A program made the position numbers and the translations under genes. Under the pieces are notes generated by a model that made no database searches, was not told the DNA's origin, and saw only the letters and a program-made list of their open reading frames with translations. Shown here piece by piece: positions 51,695-60,439 of a stretch of 64,000 nucleotides of DNA (position 1 is its first letter; the number at the start of each line of letters is the position of its first letter). Origin of the DNA: Aldehydirespirator sp965204875 (GTDB taxonomy: Bacteria; Actinomycetota; Acidimicrobiia; Acidimicrobiales; Aldehydirespiratoraceae); assembly GCA_965204875.1 (NCBI GenBank), contig OZ242020.1:1116001-1180000 (forward strand). Reading direction: 5' to 3'.

Positions 51695-52347
51695 AATGAG
51701 TGGTCAAGCAGTATCCGGTTCGCTTGTGTCCGGGCGGCTCGCAGTGGGTTCAAGACTTCTTCGCTGCATCCTCGCGGCGCTGGCACGTCATCGTCAGCGT
51801 GATCGTCCAGCATCTGTTGAAAACGTTGCAGAGTTGCCGTTGCAACCGGTACCGGCGGAGTGTCACCCATGTCCAGAAGAACGTTGCGCTCACCTTCTGC
51901 CTGGGCTTCCTGCATTGGCGCTGTCCGATAGGTGAGATCCTTGAGTTCGGTTGCGCTAAGGGCACCGTGCTCGGCGAGAACAACGTTGAGATACTCGATG
52001 AAACGATCCGCACTGCCCATCACGGCCAGCGAGACGGCTGGCGCGCTCAAGCGGAATTCTGACTTGCCAACAAACCAGTTGTGGACTTCCGCCACGGTGA
52101 TTTCGCCTGAATCGGCCATGGCCCGCTCGATGCTGTACCAGTCATCTGAGAACGGCCCGAAGTCACGCCACTGCCACAGCACACCAGAACCGGTGACGCC
52201 ATCCTTCTCGACCGAGCGCAGGTCCGCCAGATATAGCAGTTTCACCGCCTTCATGCGGGTCATCCGCAAGCCGCGAGAGGCCGCCAGCCCCAGAAGCGCC
52301 TTCATCGTCACCCCAGCGCGAGCGGCGTCGGTTCGCAGACAGGTCAC
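51691..52347 (-). CDS. Panacea (DUF4065/SocA-like) antitoxin
   Basis: 218 residues with MKAVKLLYLADLRSVEKDGV and GVLWQWRDFGPFSDDWYSIE, the Panacea core of the PanAT antitoxins. Panacea antitoxins neutralise many unrelated toxins, and here the coupled downstream gene is a PemK-like toxin. The C-terminal 60 residues are a variable toxin-recognition tail. It lies 50 bases from the end of hypE on the same strand and may be read from the same transcript. Confidence 0.8.
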   Translation of the reverse strand: MTCLRTDAARAGVTMKALLGLAASRGLRMTRMKAVKLLYLADLRSVEKDGVTGSGVLWQWRDFGPFSDDWYSIERAMADSGEITVAEVHNWFVGKSEFRLSAPAVSLAVMGSADRFIEYLNVVLAEHGALSATELKDLTYRTAPMQEAQAEGERNVLLDMGDTPPVPVATATLQRFQQMLDDHADDDVPAPRGCSEEVLNPLRAARTQANRILLDHSL

Positions 52348-52397
52348 AACTTCAGCGTACCGCGGCTTGGGGCGCCGATGGGCGGTTGAGGGCTTCC

Positions 52398-53492
52398 TCA
52401 GCAGATTCGGGGTAGGGGGTCGCCTACTGGTGTGTCGAGGATCCTGGTGCCTCCGAAGCCGGTGCGCACCAGCACCAGGCCGGGATGCTCGGCTGTGACG
52501 GCGCCCACAACGCAGGCGTCAGCGCCGGAGTTGTGGCTGCGCATGGCTCGGACCGCGGCGTCGGCGTCCCGGGCCGGGACCACTGCCAGCATCTTGCCCT
52601 CGTTGGCGACGTGCAGCGGGTCGAGTCCCAACATCTCACAGGCGCCGGCCACCGCGGCCCGCACCGGCAGCGCCGTCTCGTCGAGCTCGATCCCCAGCCC
52701 GCACGCTGCGGCCAGTTCGTTGCAGGCGGCCGCCACCCCTCCCCGGGTCGGATCCCTCAGCCAGCGCGTGGCAGGCACCTCCTCGAGAAGGCCCGCGACC
52801 AGCCGGTGCAGCGGGGCGGTGTCGGAGGCCACGTCAGCCACAAGGGCCAGGTCGCCGCGGGCCACCATCACGGCCACACCGTGGTCGGCGATGGTGCCCG
52901 AGAGCACGATCGCGTCCGACGGCTCCACAGCCGCGGCGGCCAGCCGCGTCCCCGGTCGCACGGTGCCGAGCCCGGTGGTGGTGATGTAGCAGCCGTCGGC
53001 CGCGCCGCGCTCCACCACCTTGGTATCGCCGGTGACCACCTCGACGCCGGCCGCCGCGGCGGCGGCGGCCACGTCCGCCACGATGGCTCGCAACTCCTCG
53101 ACCTCGAGTCCCTCCTCGAGCACCAGCGACACCGCCAGGGCCGCAGGCTCGGCCCCCATGGCGGCCAGATCGTTGACGGTGCCGTTGACGGCCAGGTCGC
53201 CGATGGAGCCTCCCTTGAAACGCCGCGGCGTGACCACGAAGGCGTCCGTCGTCACGGCCAGGCGGTGATGGCCGCCTGCGAGTTCCAGCACGGCGCCGTC
53301 CTCGAGGCCGTCAAGCACCGGGTTGGAGAACGCCGGGCGGATCACCGCCTCGATCAACGACTGGCCGGCCCTGCCGCCCGCACCGTGGGCCATGGTGATC
53401 GTCCGGTCAGTGAGCCTCGGGGCGCGCCTCCGCCAGGACTCGACACGGGCCAGAACGGCCTGGCGCGCCTGCAGGTCCTCCGGTGACGGCAT
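52398..53492 (-). CDS. hypE: Carbamoyl dehydratase HypE
   Basis: HypE dehydrates the thiocarbamate on its C-terminal cysteine to thiocyanate, feeding cyanide to HypCD. Visible are MAHGAGGRAGQSLIEAVIRP, TTDAFVVTPRRFKGGSIGDLAV, GDTKVVERG, DPTRGGVAAACNELA and the essential C-terminal PRIC. ATG 53492 lies 25 bases after the hypD stop. The length of 364 residues is slightly long because of an N-terminal helical extension. Confidence 0.95.
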   Translation of the reverse strand: MPSPEDLQARQAVLARVESWRRRAPRLTDRTITMAHGAGGRAGQSLIEAVIRPAFSNPVLDGLEDGAVLELAGGHHRLAVTTDAFVVTPRRFKGGSIGDLAVNGTVNDLAAMGAEPAALAVSLVLEEGLEVEELRAIVADVAAAAAAAGVEVVTGDTKVVERGAADGCYITTTGLGTVRPGTRLAAAAVEPSDAIVLSGTIADHGVAVMVARGDLALVADVASDTAPLHRLVAGLLEEVPATRWLRDPTRGGVAAACNELAAACGLGIELDETALPVRAAVAGACEMLGLDPLHVANEGKMLAVVPARDADAAVRAMRSHNSGADACVVGAVTAEHPGLVLVRTGFGGTRILDTPVGDPLPRIC

Positions 53493-53517
53493 CAGCGAGG
53501 AGCCGATCTTGACGGCG

Positions 53518-54645
53518 TCAGCGGGCGCCGACCGCGATGCGCGGCCTGCTCGTGTACCGCCCGTAGTTGTAGTAGGCAGCGCAGGCCCCCTCCGAGGACA
53601 CCATGCAGGTGCCGATCGGCGTCTCCGGAGTGCATGCCGTGCCGAAGACCTTGCACTCCCACGGACGCAGCGCCCCCTTGAGCACCTCGCCGCACTGGCA
53701 CGCCTTCGGATCGGCGACACGCACGCCCGGCGTCTCGTAGCGCAACTCCGCGTCCCAGGGCGCGAACTCGGGCGCCAGGGCCAGCGCGCTCTGCGCGATG
53801 AAGCCGAGGCCGCGCCACTCGAAGTGCGGCCTCACCACGAAGACCTCCCGCAACAGCGCCAGCGCCCTGTGGTTGCCCTCGCCGGAGACGACCCGCCGGT
53901 ACTGGTTCTCGACGCTGCAGCGCCCCTCGTGAAGCTGGCGCAGCAGCATCAGCACGGCCTGGAGGATGTCGACCGGCTCGAACCCGGCGGTGACCAGCGG
54001 CCGGCGGTGCTGCTCGGCCACGAAGCGGTAGGGGCGGGTGCCGATCACCGTCGACACGTGCCCGGGGCCCAGGAAGCCGTCGAGGTCCATTCCGGGCGAG
54101 TCGAGGATGGCCTTCAGGGGCGGGACGATGGTGACGTGGTTGCAGAAGACGCTGAAGTTCTCGATCCCGCGCTCACGGGCCTGCAGCAGGGTGACCGCCG
54201 TGGACGGCGCGGTGGTCTCGAAGCCGACCGCGAGGAACACGACCTGCCGGTCCGGGGTCCGCTCGGCCACCGCAAGAGCGTCCAGGGGCGAGTACACGAT
54301 GCGCACGTCAGCGCCGCGGGCCTTGGCCTCGAGCAGGTTCGAGTCACCGCCCGGCACCCGCAGCATGTCCCCGAAGCAGCACATGGTCACCCCCTCGGTG
54401 GACGCCACGGCGATAGCGTCGTCGATCCGGCCCATCGGGATCACGCACACCGGGCAGCCGGGGCCGTGGACCAGCTCGATCCCCTCGGGCAGCAGGGCCT
54501 CGATGCCGTGCCGGTAGATGGCATGGGTATGACCCCCGCATACCTCCATGAACTTCCTATGCGGCTGGTCGGCGGCCAGGTCGGCTATCTCGCCCAGCAG
54601 GCGGAGAGCGGCTTGCGGATCGCGGTATTCATCGACGTATCTCAC
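53518..54645 (-). CDS. hypD: Hydrogenase maturation protein HypD
   Basis: HypD carries the Fe(CN)2CO scaffold with HypC. The sequence has MEVCGGHTHAIYRHGI, HGPGCPVCVIPMG, VFLAVGFETTAPSTA, FCNHVTIVPP and the [4Fe-4S] cysteines in CQCGEVLKG...CKVFG...CTPETPIGTCMVSSEGAC. Start GTG 54645 overlaps the SIS-gene stop by 4 bases (GTGA). Length of 375 residues is normal. Confidence 0.96.
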   Translation of the reverse strand: MRYVDEYRDPQAALRLLGEIADLAADQPHRKFMEVCGGHTHAIYRHGIEALLPEGIELVHGPGCPVCVIPMGRIDDAIAVASTEGVTMCCFGDMLRVPGGDSNLLEAKARGADVRIVYSPLDALAVAERTPDRQVVFLAVGFETTAPSTAVTLLQARERGIENFSVFCNHVTIVPPLKAILDSPGMDLDGFLGPGHVSTVIGTRPYRFVAEQHRRPLVTAGFEPVDILQAVLMLLRQLHEGRCSVENQYRRVVSGEGNHRALALLREVFVVRPHFEWRGLGFIAQSALALAPEFAPWDAELRYETPGVRVADPKACQCGEVLKGALRPWECKVFGTACTPETPIGTCMVSSEGACAAYYNYGRYTSRPRIAVGAR

Positions 54646-55781
54646 TGCGCAGGCCTCGCTGCGGGATCTGCTCGGAGCCCGAGCAAGTCGGTGGCCGAGC
54701 CTGGCACTGACACGCACGACGACGATGACCGCCCCGCTGCCGGATCGCCGCCGAGTCCGAGCGAGTCCGCGGCCCGCTCGCAGAGCGCGCTCATCAGCGC
54801 CGCCTGGGCCTCCTGGATCCGATGCACCGACATCGACCCTACGGCGAGGCTGTGATGCACGCTCGGCTGGACGCGGAACGACCCGCCGCCGTAGCCGCTG
54901 ACGCCCACCGTGGTGAGGCCCATGGCTGCGGCCCGGTCGAACGCGACGAGCAGGTTCCGCGATGCCCCGCTGGTGCTGAAGCCCACCAGCACGTCGCCCG
55001 GCTGCGCCAGAGCCTCCAGCTGGCGCGAGAAGATCCGCTCGGCGCCGAGATCGTTGGCCAGCGCGGTGGTGACGGCGTAATCGGAGCAGAGTGACTCGGC
55101 GGGCGCGCCCTGCGAGCGCAGCAGCCGTGCCAGCCGCGCCGCGTCGCTGGCGCTGCCCCCGTTGCCCATGGTCAGCACCCGCGCACGGGCGGCAGCCGCG
55201 CCTGCCAGGGCATCGCCGGCCACGTCCAGCGCAGCACGATTGGACTCCAGCGACCGGCGGGCGAGGCTCTCGGACTCTCGACGCTTGGCGTCGGCCGAGG
55301 CTCGCAGCGACTCGCGCAGCGGGGCCTCGTCGTGTTCGGTTGCGTCGAGGAACGGGTACAGGAACCCGGTGGAGTCCCCGCCCGCGGCAGCAGCGCCGCC
55401 GACCAGGCCCGGATGCTCCAGCGCGACCTGTACCAGCTCCCACAACAGGTGAAAGCTGAGAACCACGCCCGCGTCGGGCTGGCCGGTCGAGACGGCCAGA
55501 TCCGCGGCCAAGCGCTCGGCCTCGGTGGACTCCCCTATGACCAGCCTGGCGTCAGCGGAGGCTGCCAGAGCGGCGCCGGAGGCGGCGACCGTCGCGGGAA
55601 GGGGGCGGGTGCCGGCCACCACGGGATGGACGAACTCCACCGCCACGTGGTGCGCATGGTCAGGTGCCTGCGGAGCCCAGACGCATAGCCGCCGCCCAGC
55701 GGCGAAGGCGCGCGCCAGCCACATGGCGGCCTCGACCGGGTCCCGCCCGCAGTCGATGGCCGGCGGGGGTTCGGCGGTCAT
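54642..55781 (-). CDS. SIS-domain protein of the hyp operon (GmhA-like)
   Basis: The C-terminal half is an SIS sugar-phosphate-binding domain: VLTMGNGGSASDAARLARLL, DVLVGFSTSGASRNLLVAF and TVGVSGYGGG, resembling sedoheptulose-7-phosphate isomerase GmhA. The N-terminal 170 residues are a separate helical/Rossmann-like segment. SIS genes are a known companion of hypC/hypD in group 1h hydrogenase clusters; the role there is not established. It overlaps hypC by 4 bases upstream and hypD downstream, so it is inside the translationally coupled operon. Confidence 0.8.
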   Translation of the reverse strand: MTAEPPPAIDCGRDPVEAAMWLARAFAAGRRLCVWAPQAPDHAHHVAVEFVHPVVAGTRPLPATVAASGAALAASADARLVIGESTEAERLAADLAVSTGQPDAGVVLSFHLLWELVQVALEHPGLVGGAAAAGGDSTGFLYPFLDATEHDEAPLRESLRASADAKRRESESLARRSLESNRAALDVAGDALAGAAAARARVLTMGNGGSASDAARLARLLRSQGAPAESLCSDYAVTTALANDLGAERIFSRQLEALAQPGDVLVGFSTSGASRNLLVAFDRAAAMGLTTVGVSGYGGGSFRVQPSVHHSLAVGSMSVHRIQEAQAALMSALCERAADSLGLGGDPAAGRSSSSCVSVPGSATDLLGLRADPAARPAQ

Positions 55782-56047
55782 GGCGGGTCGCTGCTGAAGG
55801 CCTCGACCTCCTCGTCGTACACCGATCCCAGCTCGCGCATGAACGCCAGCGTCGCCTCCGCCTCGTGCGCGTCGATCCTGGACATGGCGAACCCGACATG
55901 CAGCAGCACCCATTCGCCGACGGCCAGCGGCTCGTCGTCCACCATTATGGTGTTGACCTCCCGCCGGGCGCCGTTCACGTCAACGACAGCGGTATGCGGG
56001 CGGTCGAGCCCCAGTTCCACCACCCGCGCCGGGATGCCGACACACAT
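55778..56047 (-). CDS. hypC: Hydrogenase maturation chaperone HypC
   Basis: 89 residues starting MCVGIPARVVEL, with the essential N-terminal Cys2 that binds the iron complex, and VLLHVGFAMSRIDAHEAEATL in the C-terminal helix region. HypC shuttles the Fe(CN)2CO unit from HypD to the large subunit. The start overlaps the CooC-like stop (TGATG) and the end overlaps the SIS gene (ATGA). Confidence 0.95.
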   Translation of the reverse strand: MCVGIPARVVELGLDRPHTAVVDVNGARREVNTIMVDDEPLAVGEWVLLHVGFAMSRIDAHEAEATLAFMRELGSVYDEEVEAFSSDPP

Positions 56048-56934
56048 CAGACGCTCACCACCTGCCGATCCACGGCTGCCTGTTGTGCAGCCTCCTGTTG
56101 CGGCACTGCATCGGGCAGCGACGCAGCAACCGCCCCCGATAGCGGTCGAGCACCACTGCTCTGAGAGACGACAGCACCGGGCGGGACTTCGCGCACGAGG
56201 CGTGCGAAGAGTTCGTCCAGCTCGGCCACCAGTGCGTCGCCGGGTCGATGGTCGAGCAGCGGGGCCGACCGGGCATCAGCGTCGAGCGCTGCCTCCGACC
56301 ATCGCAGGGCGCCGAGGAGTTCCAGACCGTGACGCGCGCAGTACTCCTCGATGGCGTCAGCGTCCTCGGGACGACGACACTTGTTCGCCACCACGGCCAC
56401 CCGGGCGATGGGGGTCTCCGCTGCCAGGCGGGCCTGCAGGCGAGCCGCCTCCAGCGACCGGTAGTAGGGCTCGGCAACCAGCAGCAGCAGGTCGCAGTGG
56501 CGTGCGGTGCCGCGGCTCAGATGCTCGGGCGACGCCTCGAGGTCGAGCAGCGTCAACGTGCCGGCTGCGTCACCGAGGTCTGAGAGGAGGGCGCTCACGG
56601 TGGCATGAGCCGAGCACATGCAGCCCTCGTCGGCGTGCTGTGGCATTCCCATCCGCAGCAGGCGCACCCCGTCAGGACCCGGCACCGAGTGGCGCTGCAG
56701 CACATCGTCGACCGGAACGGCCAGGCGCGGGCCGTCGAAGCGTCGCGACACCAGCGACGGAGACAGGCTGGGACGCATGTCAGCGGCGTCGATCCCGAGA
56801 GCGGCGTGCAGGTTGGGATTGGTGTCGCCGTCGATAGCCACCACGCGGTGTCCCGACCGGGCCATCAAGCGGGCCGCGGTCGCGCAGATCGTGGTCTTGC
56901 CGGCGCCGCCCTTACCCGCGACCGCGATCCTCAT
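56047..56934 (-). CDS. CooC-like nickel-insertion ATPase with Cys-Met-Cys
   Basis: MRIAVAGKGGAGKTTICAT (deviant Walker A), DTNPNLHAALG and the metal-binding C105-M-C107 in DEGCMCSAHATV, then LDLEASPEHLSRG. These are CooC hallmarks. A 55-residue Ala/Gln/Pro tail is specific to this copy. It overlaps the PadR gene start-side (ATGA) and hypC (TGATG), so it is co-translated with the maturation genes. It is a second candidate for HypB-like nickel delivery. Confidence 0.88.
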   Translation of the reverse strand: MRIAVAGKGGAGKTTICATAARLMARSGHRVVAIDGDTNPNLHAALGIDAADMRPSLSPSLVSRRFDGPRLAVPVDDVLQRHSVPGPDGVRLLRMGMPQHADEGCMCSAHATVSALLSDLGDAAGTLTLLDLEASPEHLSRGTARHCDLLLLVAEPYYRSLEAARLQARLAAETPIARVAVVANKCRRPEDADAIEEYCARHGLELLGALRWSEAALDADARSAPLLDHRPGDALVAELDELFARLVREVPPGAVVSQSSGARPLSGAVAASLPDAVPQQEAAQQAAVDRQVVSV

Positions 56935-57551
56935 CGGCGCGAGCCGCGACGCAACAAGTCCGCGGCTCCACCGACAGCGCCACCGGCAACGGCCACACGG
57001 CCGGCCACGCCACCACCCACCGCTCCACCACCAGCCACGCCACGTCCGACCACGCCACCGGCGGCCACACGGCCAGCGACGCCACCGGCGGCCACACGGC
57101 CAGCGACGCCACCGGCGGCCACACGGCCAGCGACGCCACCGGCGGCCACACGGCCAGTCACGCCACCACCAACTGCTGCACTGGTCGCGGCTCCACGGGT
57201 TGGGCCGCCGCTGGCACGAAGGTCGAAGCTCTCCAGTGCGGCGACGAGGCTGTCACGCGCCGCCGCCAGCTCCTCGGCCGCGGCTGCGGCTGCGATGCGG
57301 CCGGCATCGGTCAGCGAGTAGAGGCGCCGGTCGGGCCCCGAGTCCGACGGGACCCACTGCGAGGTCACCAGTTCACGCTGCTGCATCGTGCGCAGCCCGC
57401 GGTAGACCGCGGCCAGGTCAGCGGAAAGGCCCAGGGAACTCACCGTCTCATACAGCTCGTAGCCGTAGGAGGTGCCGTCACGCGCCAGGCTGAGCAGCAG
57501 GAACGCCGGCAGGAAACGCCGCGGCAGCCCCTCGACTCGCTCCGCAGTCAT
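56931..57551 (-). CDS. PadR-family transcriptional regulator with repeat tail
   Basis: The N-terminal 110 residues are a PadR winged helix: RFLPAFLLLSLARDGTSYGYEL, VYRGLRTMQQRELVTSQW and RRLYSLTDAGR. The C-terminal 90 residues are a Gly/Val/Ala/Arg tandem repeat (GGVAGRVAA, four or more copies) from 27-bp DNA repeats, with no counterpart in PadR proteins. Its head (Met-Thr-Ala-Glu-Arg-Val-Glu) is duplicated 80 bp upstream. It leads the CooC-hypC-SIS-hypD-hypE operon and is the obvious candidate to bind the 19-bp palindromes, though PadR sites usually look different. Confidence 0.82.
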   Translation of the reverse strand: MTAERVEGLPRRFLPAFLLLSLARDGTSYGYELYETVSSLGLSADLAAVYRGLRTMQQRELVTSQWVPSDSGPDRRLYSLTDAGRIAAAAAAEELAAARDSLVAALESFDLRASGGPTRGAATSAAVGGGVTGRVAAGGVAGRVAAGGVAGRVAAGGVAGRVAAGGVVGRGVAGGGAVGGGVAGRVAVAGGAVGGAADLLRRGSRR

Positions 57552-57635
57552 CAGGCTTCGCAAGGGGACTTGGCTCCGCAGCGCGAGCTGCGTGGTTGGC
57601 AGGGGCGCTCGACTCGCTCAGCGGCCATCAGGTTC

Positions 57636-58064
57636 TCAGGACTCAGTGTGATCATGGCCCAGATCATGCTCGCCGCCGCCGTGGTTGTGGCCGAGACGCT
57701 GCGCGATGCAGGCCTCGGACTCGTCGACGGAGGCGTGGCACCAGCAGTCGTCGCTGCACTCGCCATGACTCGGCTTTGTCAACTCTGCGAACGCGTCCTG
57801 GAACTCCCTTGCGCCCCGCTCGAGACCGAAGTCCGACAGAGCGAACCAGTCACCGTCACGCACCAGGTAGCCCTCATCCACCAAGCGGTCGAGGTAGGTG
57901 ATCCCGATGGCTGCATCCACCCCGAGAAAGCGCTCGATCAGGCCCGGATCGACCACATCGCCGAACCCCTCGCCCCTCAGCCAGTACATGACCTGGAGGA
58001 TCTCGCTGCGCCAGTAGAGGGCGGCCAGCGCGCCGGACTTGGGAGACGCAGCCGAGACGCTCAC
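57636..58064 (-). CDS. Winged-helix protein with Cys/His-rich metal-binding tail
   Basis: From GTG 58064 (overlapping the upstream stop as GTGA) the 142-residue product has a winged-helix-like core: LYWRSEILQVMYWLRGEGFG, YLDRLVDEGYLVRDGDWFALSDFG. Its tail has CSDDCWCHAS followed by HNHGGGEHDLGHDH. The tail offers four or more soft/His ligands, well suited to nickel. I infer a nickel storage or sensing role in hydrogenase expression. No exact family name is known to me. Confidence 0.65.
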   Translation of the reverse strand: MSVSAASPKSGALAALYWRSEILQVMYWLRGEGFGDVVDPGLIERFLGVDAAIGITYLDRLVDEGYLVRDGDWFALSDFGLERGAREFQDAFAELTKPSHGECSDDCWCHASVDESEACIAQRLGHNHGGGEHDLGHDHTES

Positions 58065-58324
58065 GATCCCGAACCGAGGCGCTCGGCCTTGGTGGAGACG
58101 CCCTCGAGCGCGCCCGCGATCACGGTGAGCTGCTCGTTGACGCGGGTGACGGACGGGCCCACGGACGCGCACTGCGTCTCGATGGCCCGAACACCGAAGG
58201 TGACCTTGCCCAGCGACTGCGAGATCCGCCGCAGCGAGCGGGCGATCACCACCAGGTAGGCCGCCAGCGCCCCCACGAAAATCAGGATCTCGGCCACGGT
58301 GAGCACGATGAGAGGTGTCCGCAT
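58061..58324 (-). CDS. Small hydrogenase-cluster membrane protein (family A)
   Basis: 87 residues: N-terminal membrane helix (LIVLTVAEILIFVGALAAYLV) and an amphipathic region with SLGKVTFGVRAIE, the same block as in the 36077 paralogue. It is in the operon divergent from hhyS, with its stop overlapping the winged-helix gene. The paralogue pair in two hydrogenase operons points to a shared accessory function at the membrane. Confidence 0.72.
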   Translation of the reverse strand: MRTPLIVLTVAEILIFVGALAAYLVVIARSLRRISQSLGKVTFGVRAIETQCASVGPSVTRVNEQLTVIAGALEGVSTKAERLGSGS

Positions 58325-58400
58325 CAGCCGCCCCTGCCAGTTTGGGCCGGCAAGCCAGCCGCCGGTGACGACCACCACGCCGTGCCTTGCAGTGTCCGCA

Positions 58401-58676
58401 TCAGCGCTCCCCGTCTGTCTGGGCCAGGGCCTCGTCCAGGAAGGCGTCGTGTTTGAGCGCCTCCTCCGTGAGGGAGTCGAGTCGCACGGTGGTCTGGTGG
58501 AGCATCCAGGTGGTGGCGGTGTTGCGGGCCACCTGCTTGCCGGTCTCCCAGACGGCGGCCGCGCCCGCCTCGATGCGACGCACCTTGCGGTAGAAGATCT
58601 GCAACAGCAGCACAGCCACCCCAGAGACCACCAGGCCCAACCCGAGAGTCAGCCACCACAATGCGTTCGTGCTCAT
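58401..58676 (-). CDS. Small hydrogenase-cluster membrane protein (family B)
   Basis: 91 residues, with membrane helix WWLTLGLGLVVSGVAVLLLQIFY then a charged helical tail (WETGKQVARNTATTWMLHQTTVRLDSLTEEAL). Layout equals that of the 36354 gene. Located second in the divergent operon. A helical coiled-coil stalk anchoring or docking the hydrogenase is possible but unproven. Confidence 0.68.
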   Translation of the reverse strand: MSTNALWWLTLGLGLVVSGVAVLLLQIFYRKVRRIEAGAAAVWETGKQVARNTATTWMLHQTTVRLDSLTEEALKHDAFLDEALAQTDGER

Positions 58677-58787
58677 CGGTCACCCCCAGCCTTGAAGTCA
58701 GTGCTCACCTCTTCAGCTCCCAGCCTCGGGGATCGCCAGACTCTGACAGGGCCTGCCTCGGAGTGTGTGCGTGTTGTGCCCATCTCT

Positions 58788-59042
58788 TCAGCTCCCAGAC
58801 TTGGAGGCGAGATGCTCGCGCACTGCGCCGGCCCCCGCCGTGATCCGCTCGATGGCCGTGTTCACGTCGTTGACCGCCCACAGCGGTGCGGTGTTGTCGC
58901 GGGACTCCTGCAGCGCCGCCAGGATCGCCTCGGCCTTCACGGCGGCACGGTGGGCGCCGCGGATCATGAGCAGCAGCAATACCACCACGGCCAGGATCAG
59001 GACGCCCCCGATCAAGTAGCCGATGACCCATCCTGTCGACAT
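58788..59042 (-). CDS. Small hydrogenase-cluster membrane protein, first gene of divergent operon
   Basis: 84 residues with membrane helix YLIGGVLILAVVVLLLLMI and a helical tail ending HLASKSGS. The start is 65 bases from the palindrome at 59107, so it shares the regulatory region with hhyS. Its 3' end (TCAGCTCCCAGACTTGGAG on the plus strand) is echoed about 77 bp downstream, a tail duplication. Confidence 0.68.
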   Translation of the reverse strand: MSTGWVIGYLIGGVLILAVVVLLLLMIRGAHRAAVKAEAILAALQESRDNTAPLWAVNDVNTAIERITAGAGAVREHLASKSGS

Positions 59043-59106
59043 GGACCCTCCCGCAGCCGTCCGCCGGCCTCCATCCAGTCCACTCAGCCTAGCCGAAGGT
59101 CGTCGC

Positions 59107-59125
59107 TAGGTGCGATTCGCACCTA
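59107..59125. promoter_or_regulatory. 19-bp palindromic operator, site C, between hhyS and the accessory operon
   Basis: TAGGTGCGATTCGCACCTA is a perfect palindrome (9-bp arms, one central base). It lies between the divergent starts at 59042 and 59173. On the plus strand a TAGTAT -10-like element starts 5 bases after it, so it covers the -35 region of hhyS. It is the best member of the A/B/C/D set. Confidence 0.85.
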
Positions 59126-59172
59126 GTGTTAGTATCGCTGCAGTCGGCATCGGAGCGTAGGAGGCATCGCCC

Positions 59173-60408
<1,236 letters not shown>

Positions 60409-60439
60409 GAGTGGCCGCGAACAGAGATGAACTCCGCAC

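Noticed and set aside
52398..53492. HypE gene as selD (selenophosphate synthetase)
   Set aside because: The two families are related, but the C-terminal PRIC, the MAHGAGG start and the position after hypD identify HypE. No selD is in the window.
36795..57000. CO dehydrogenase maturation genes
   Set aside because: CooC-like proteins could serve a nickel CO dehydrogenase, but no cooS, cooT or cooJ-like gene is present and two of the four are embedded with hyp genes.
57010..57165. CRISPR array
   Set aside because: The 27-bp units are contiguous tandem repeats in a coding frame, without unique spacers.
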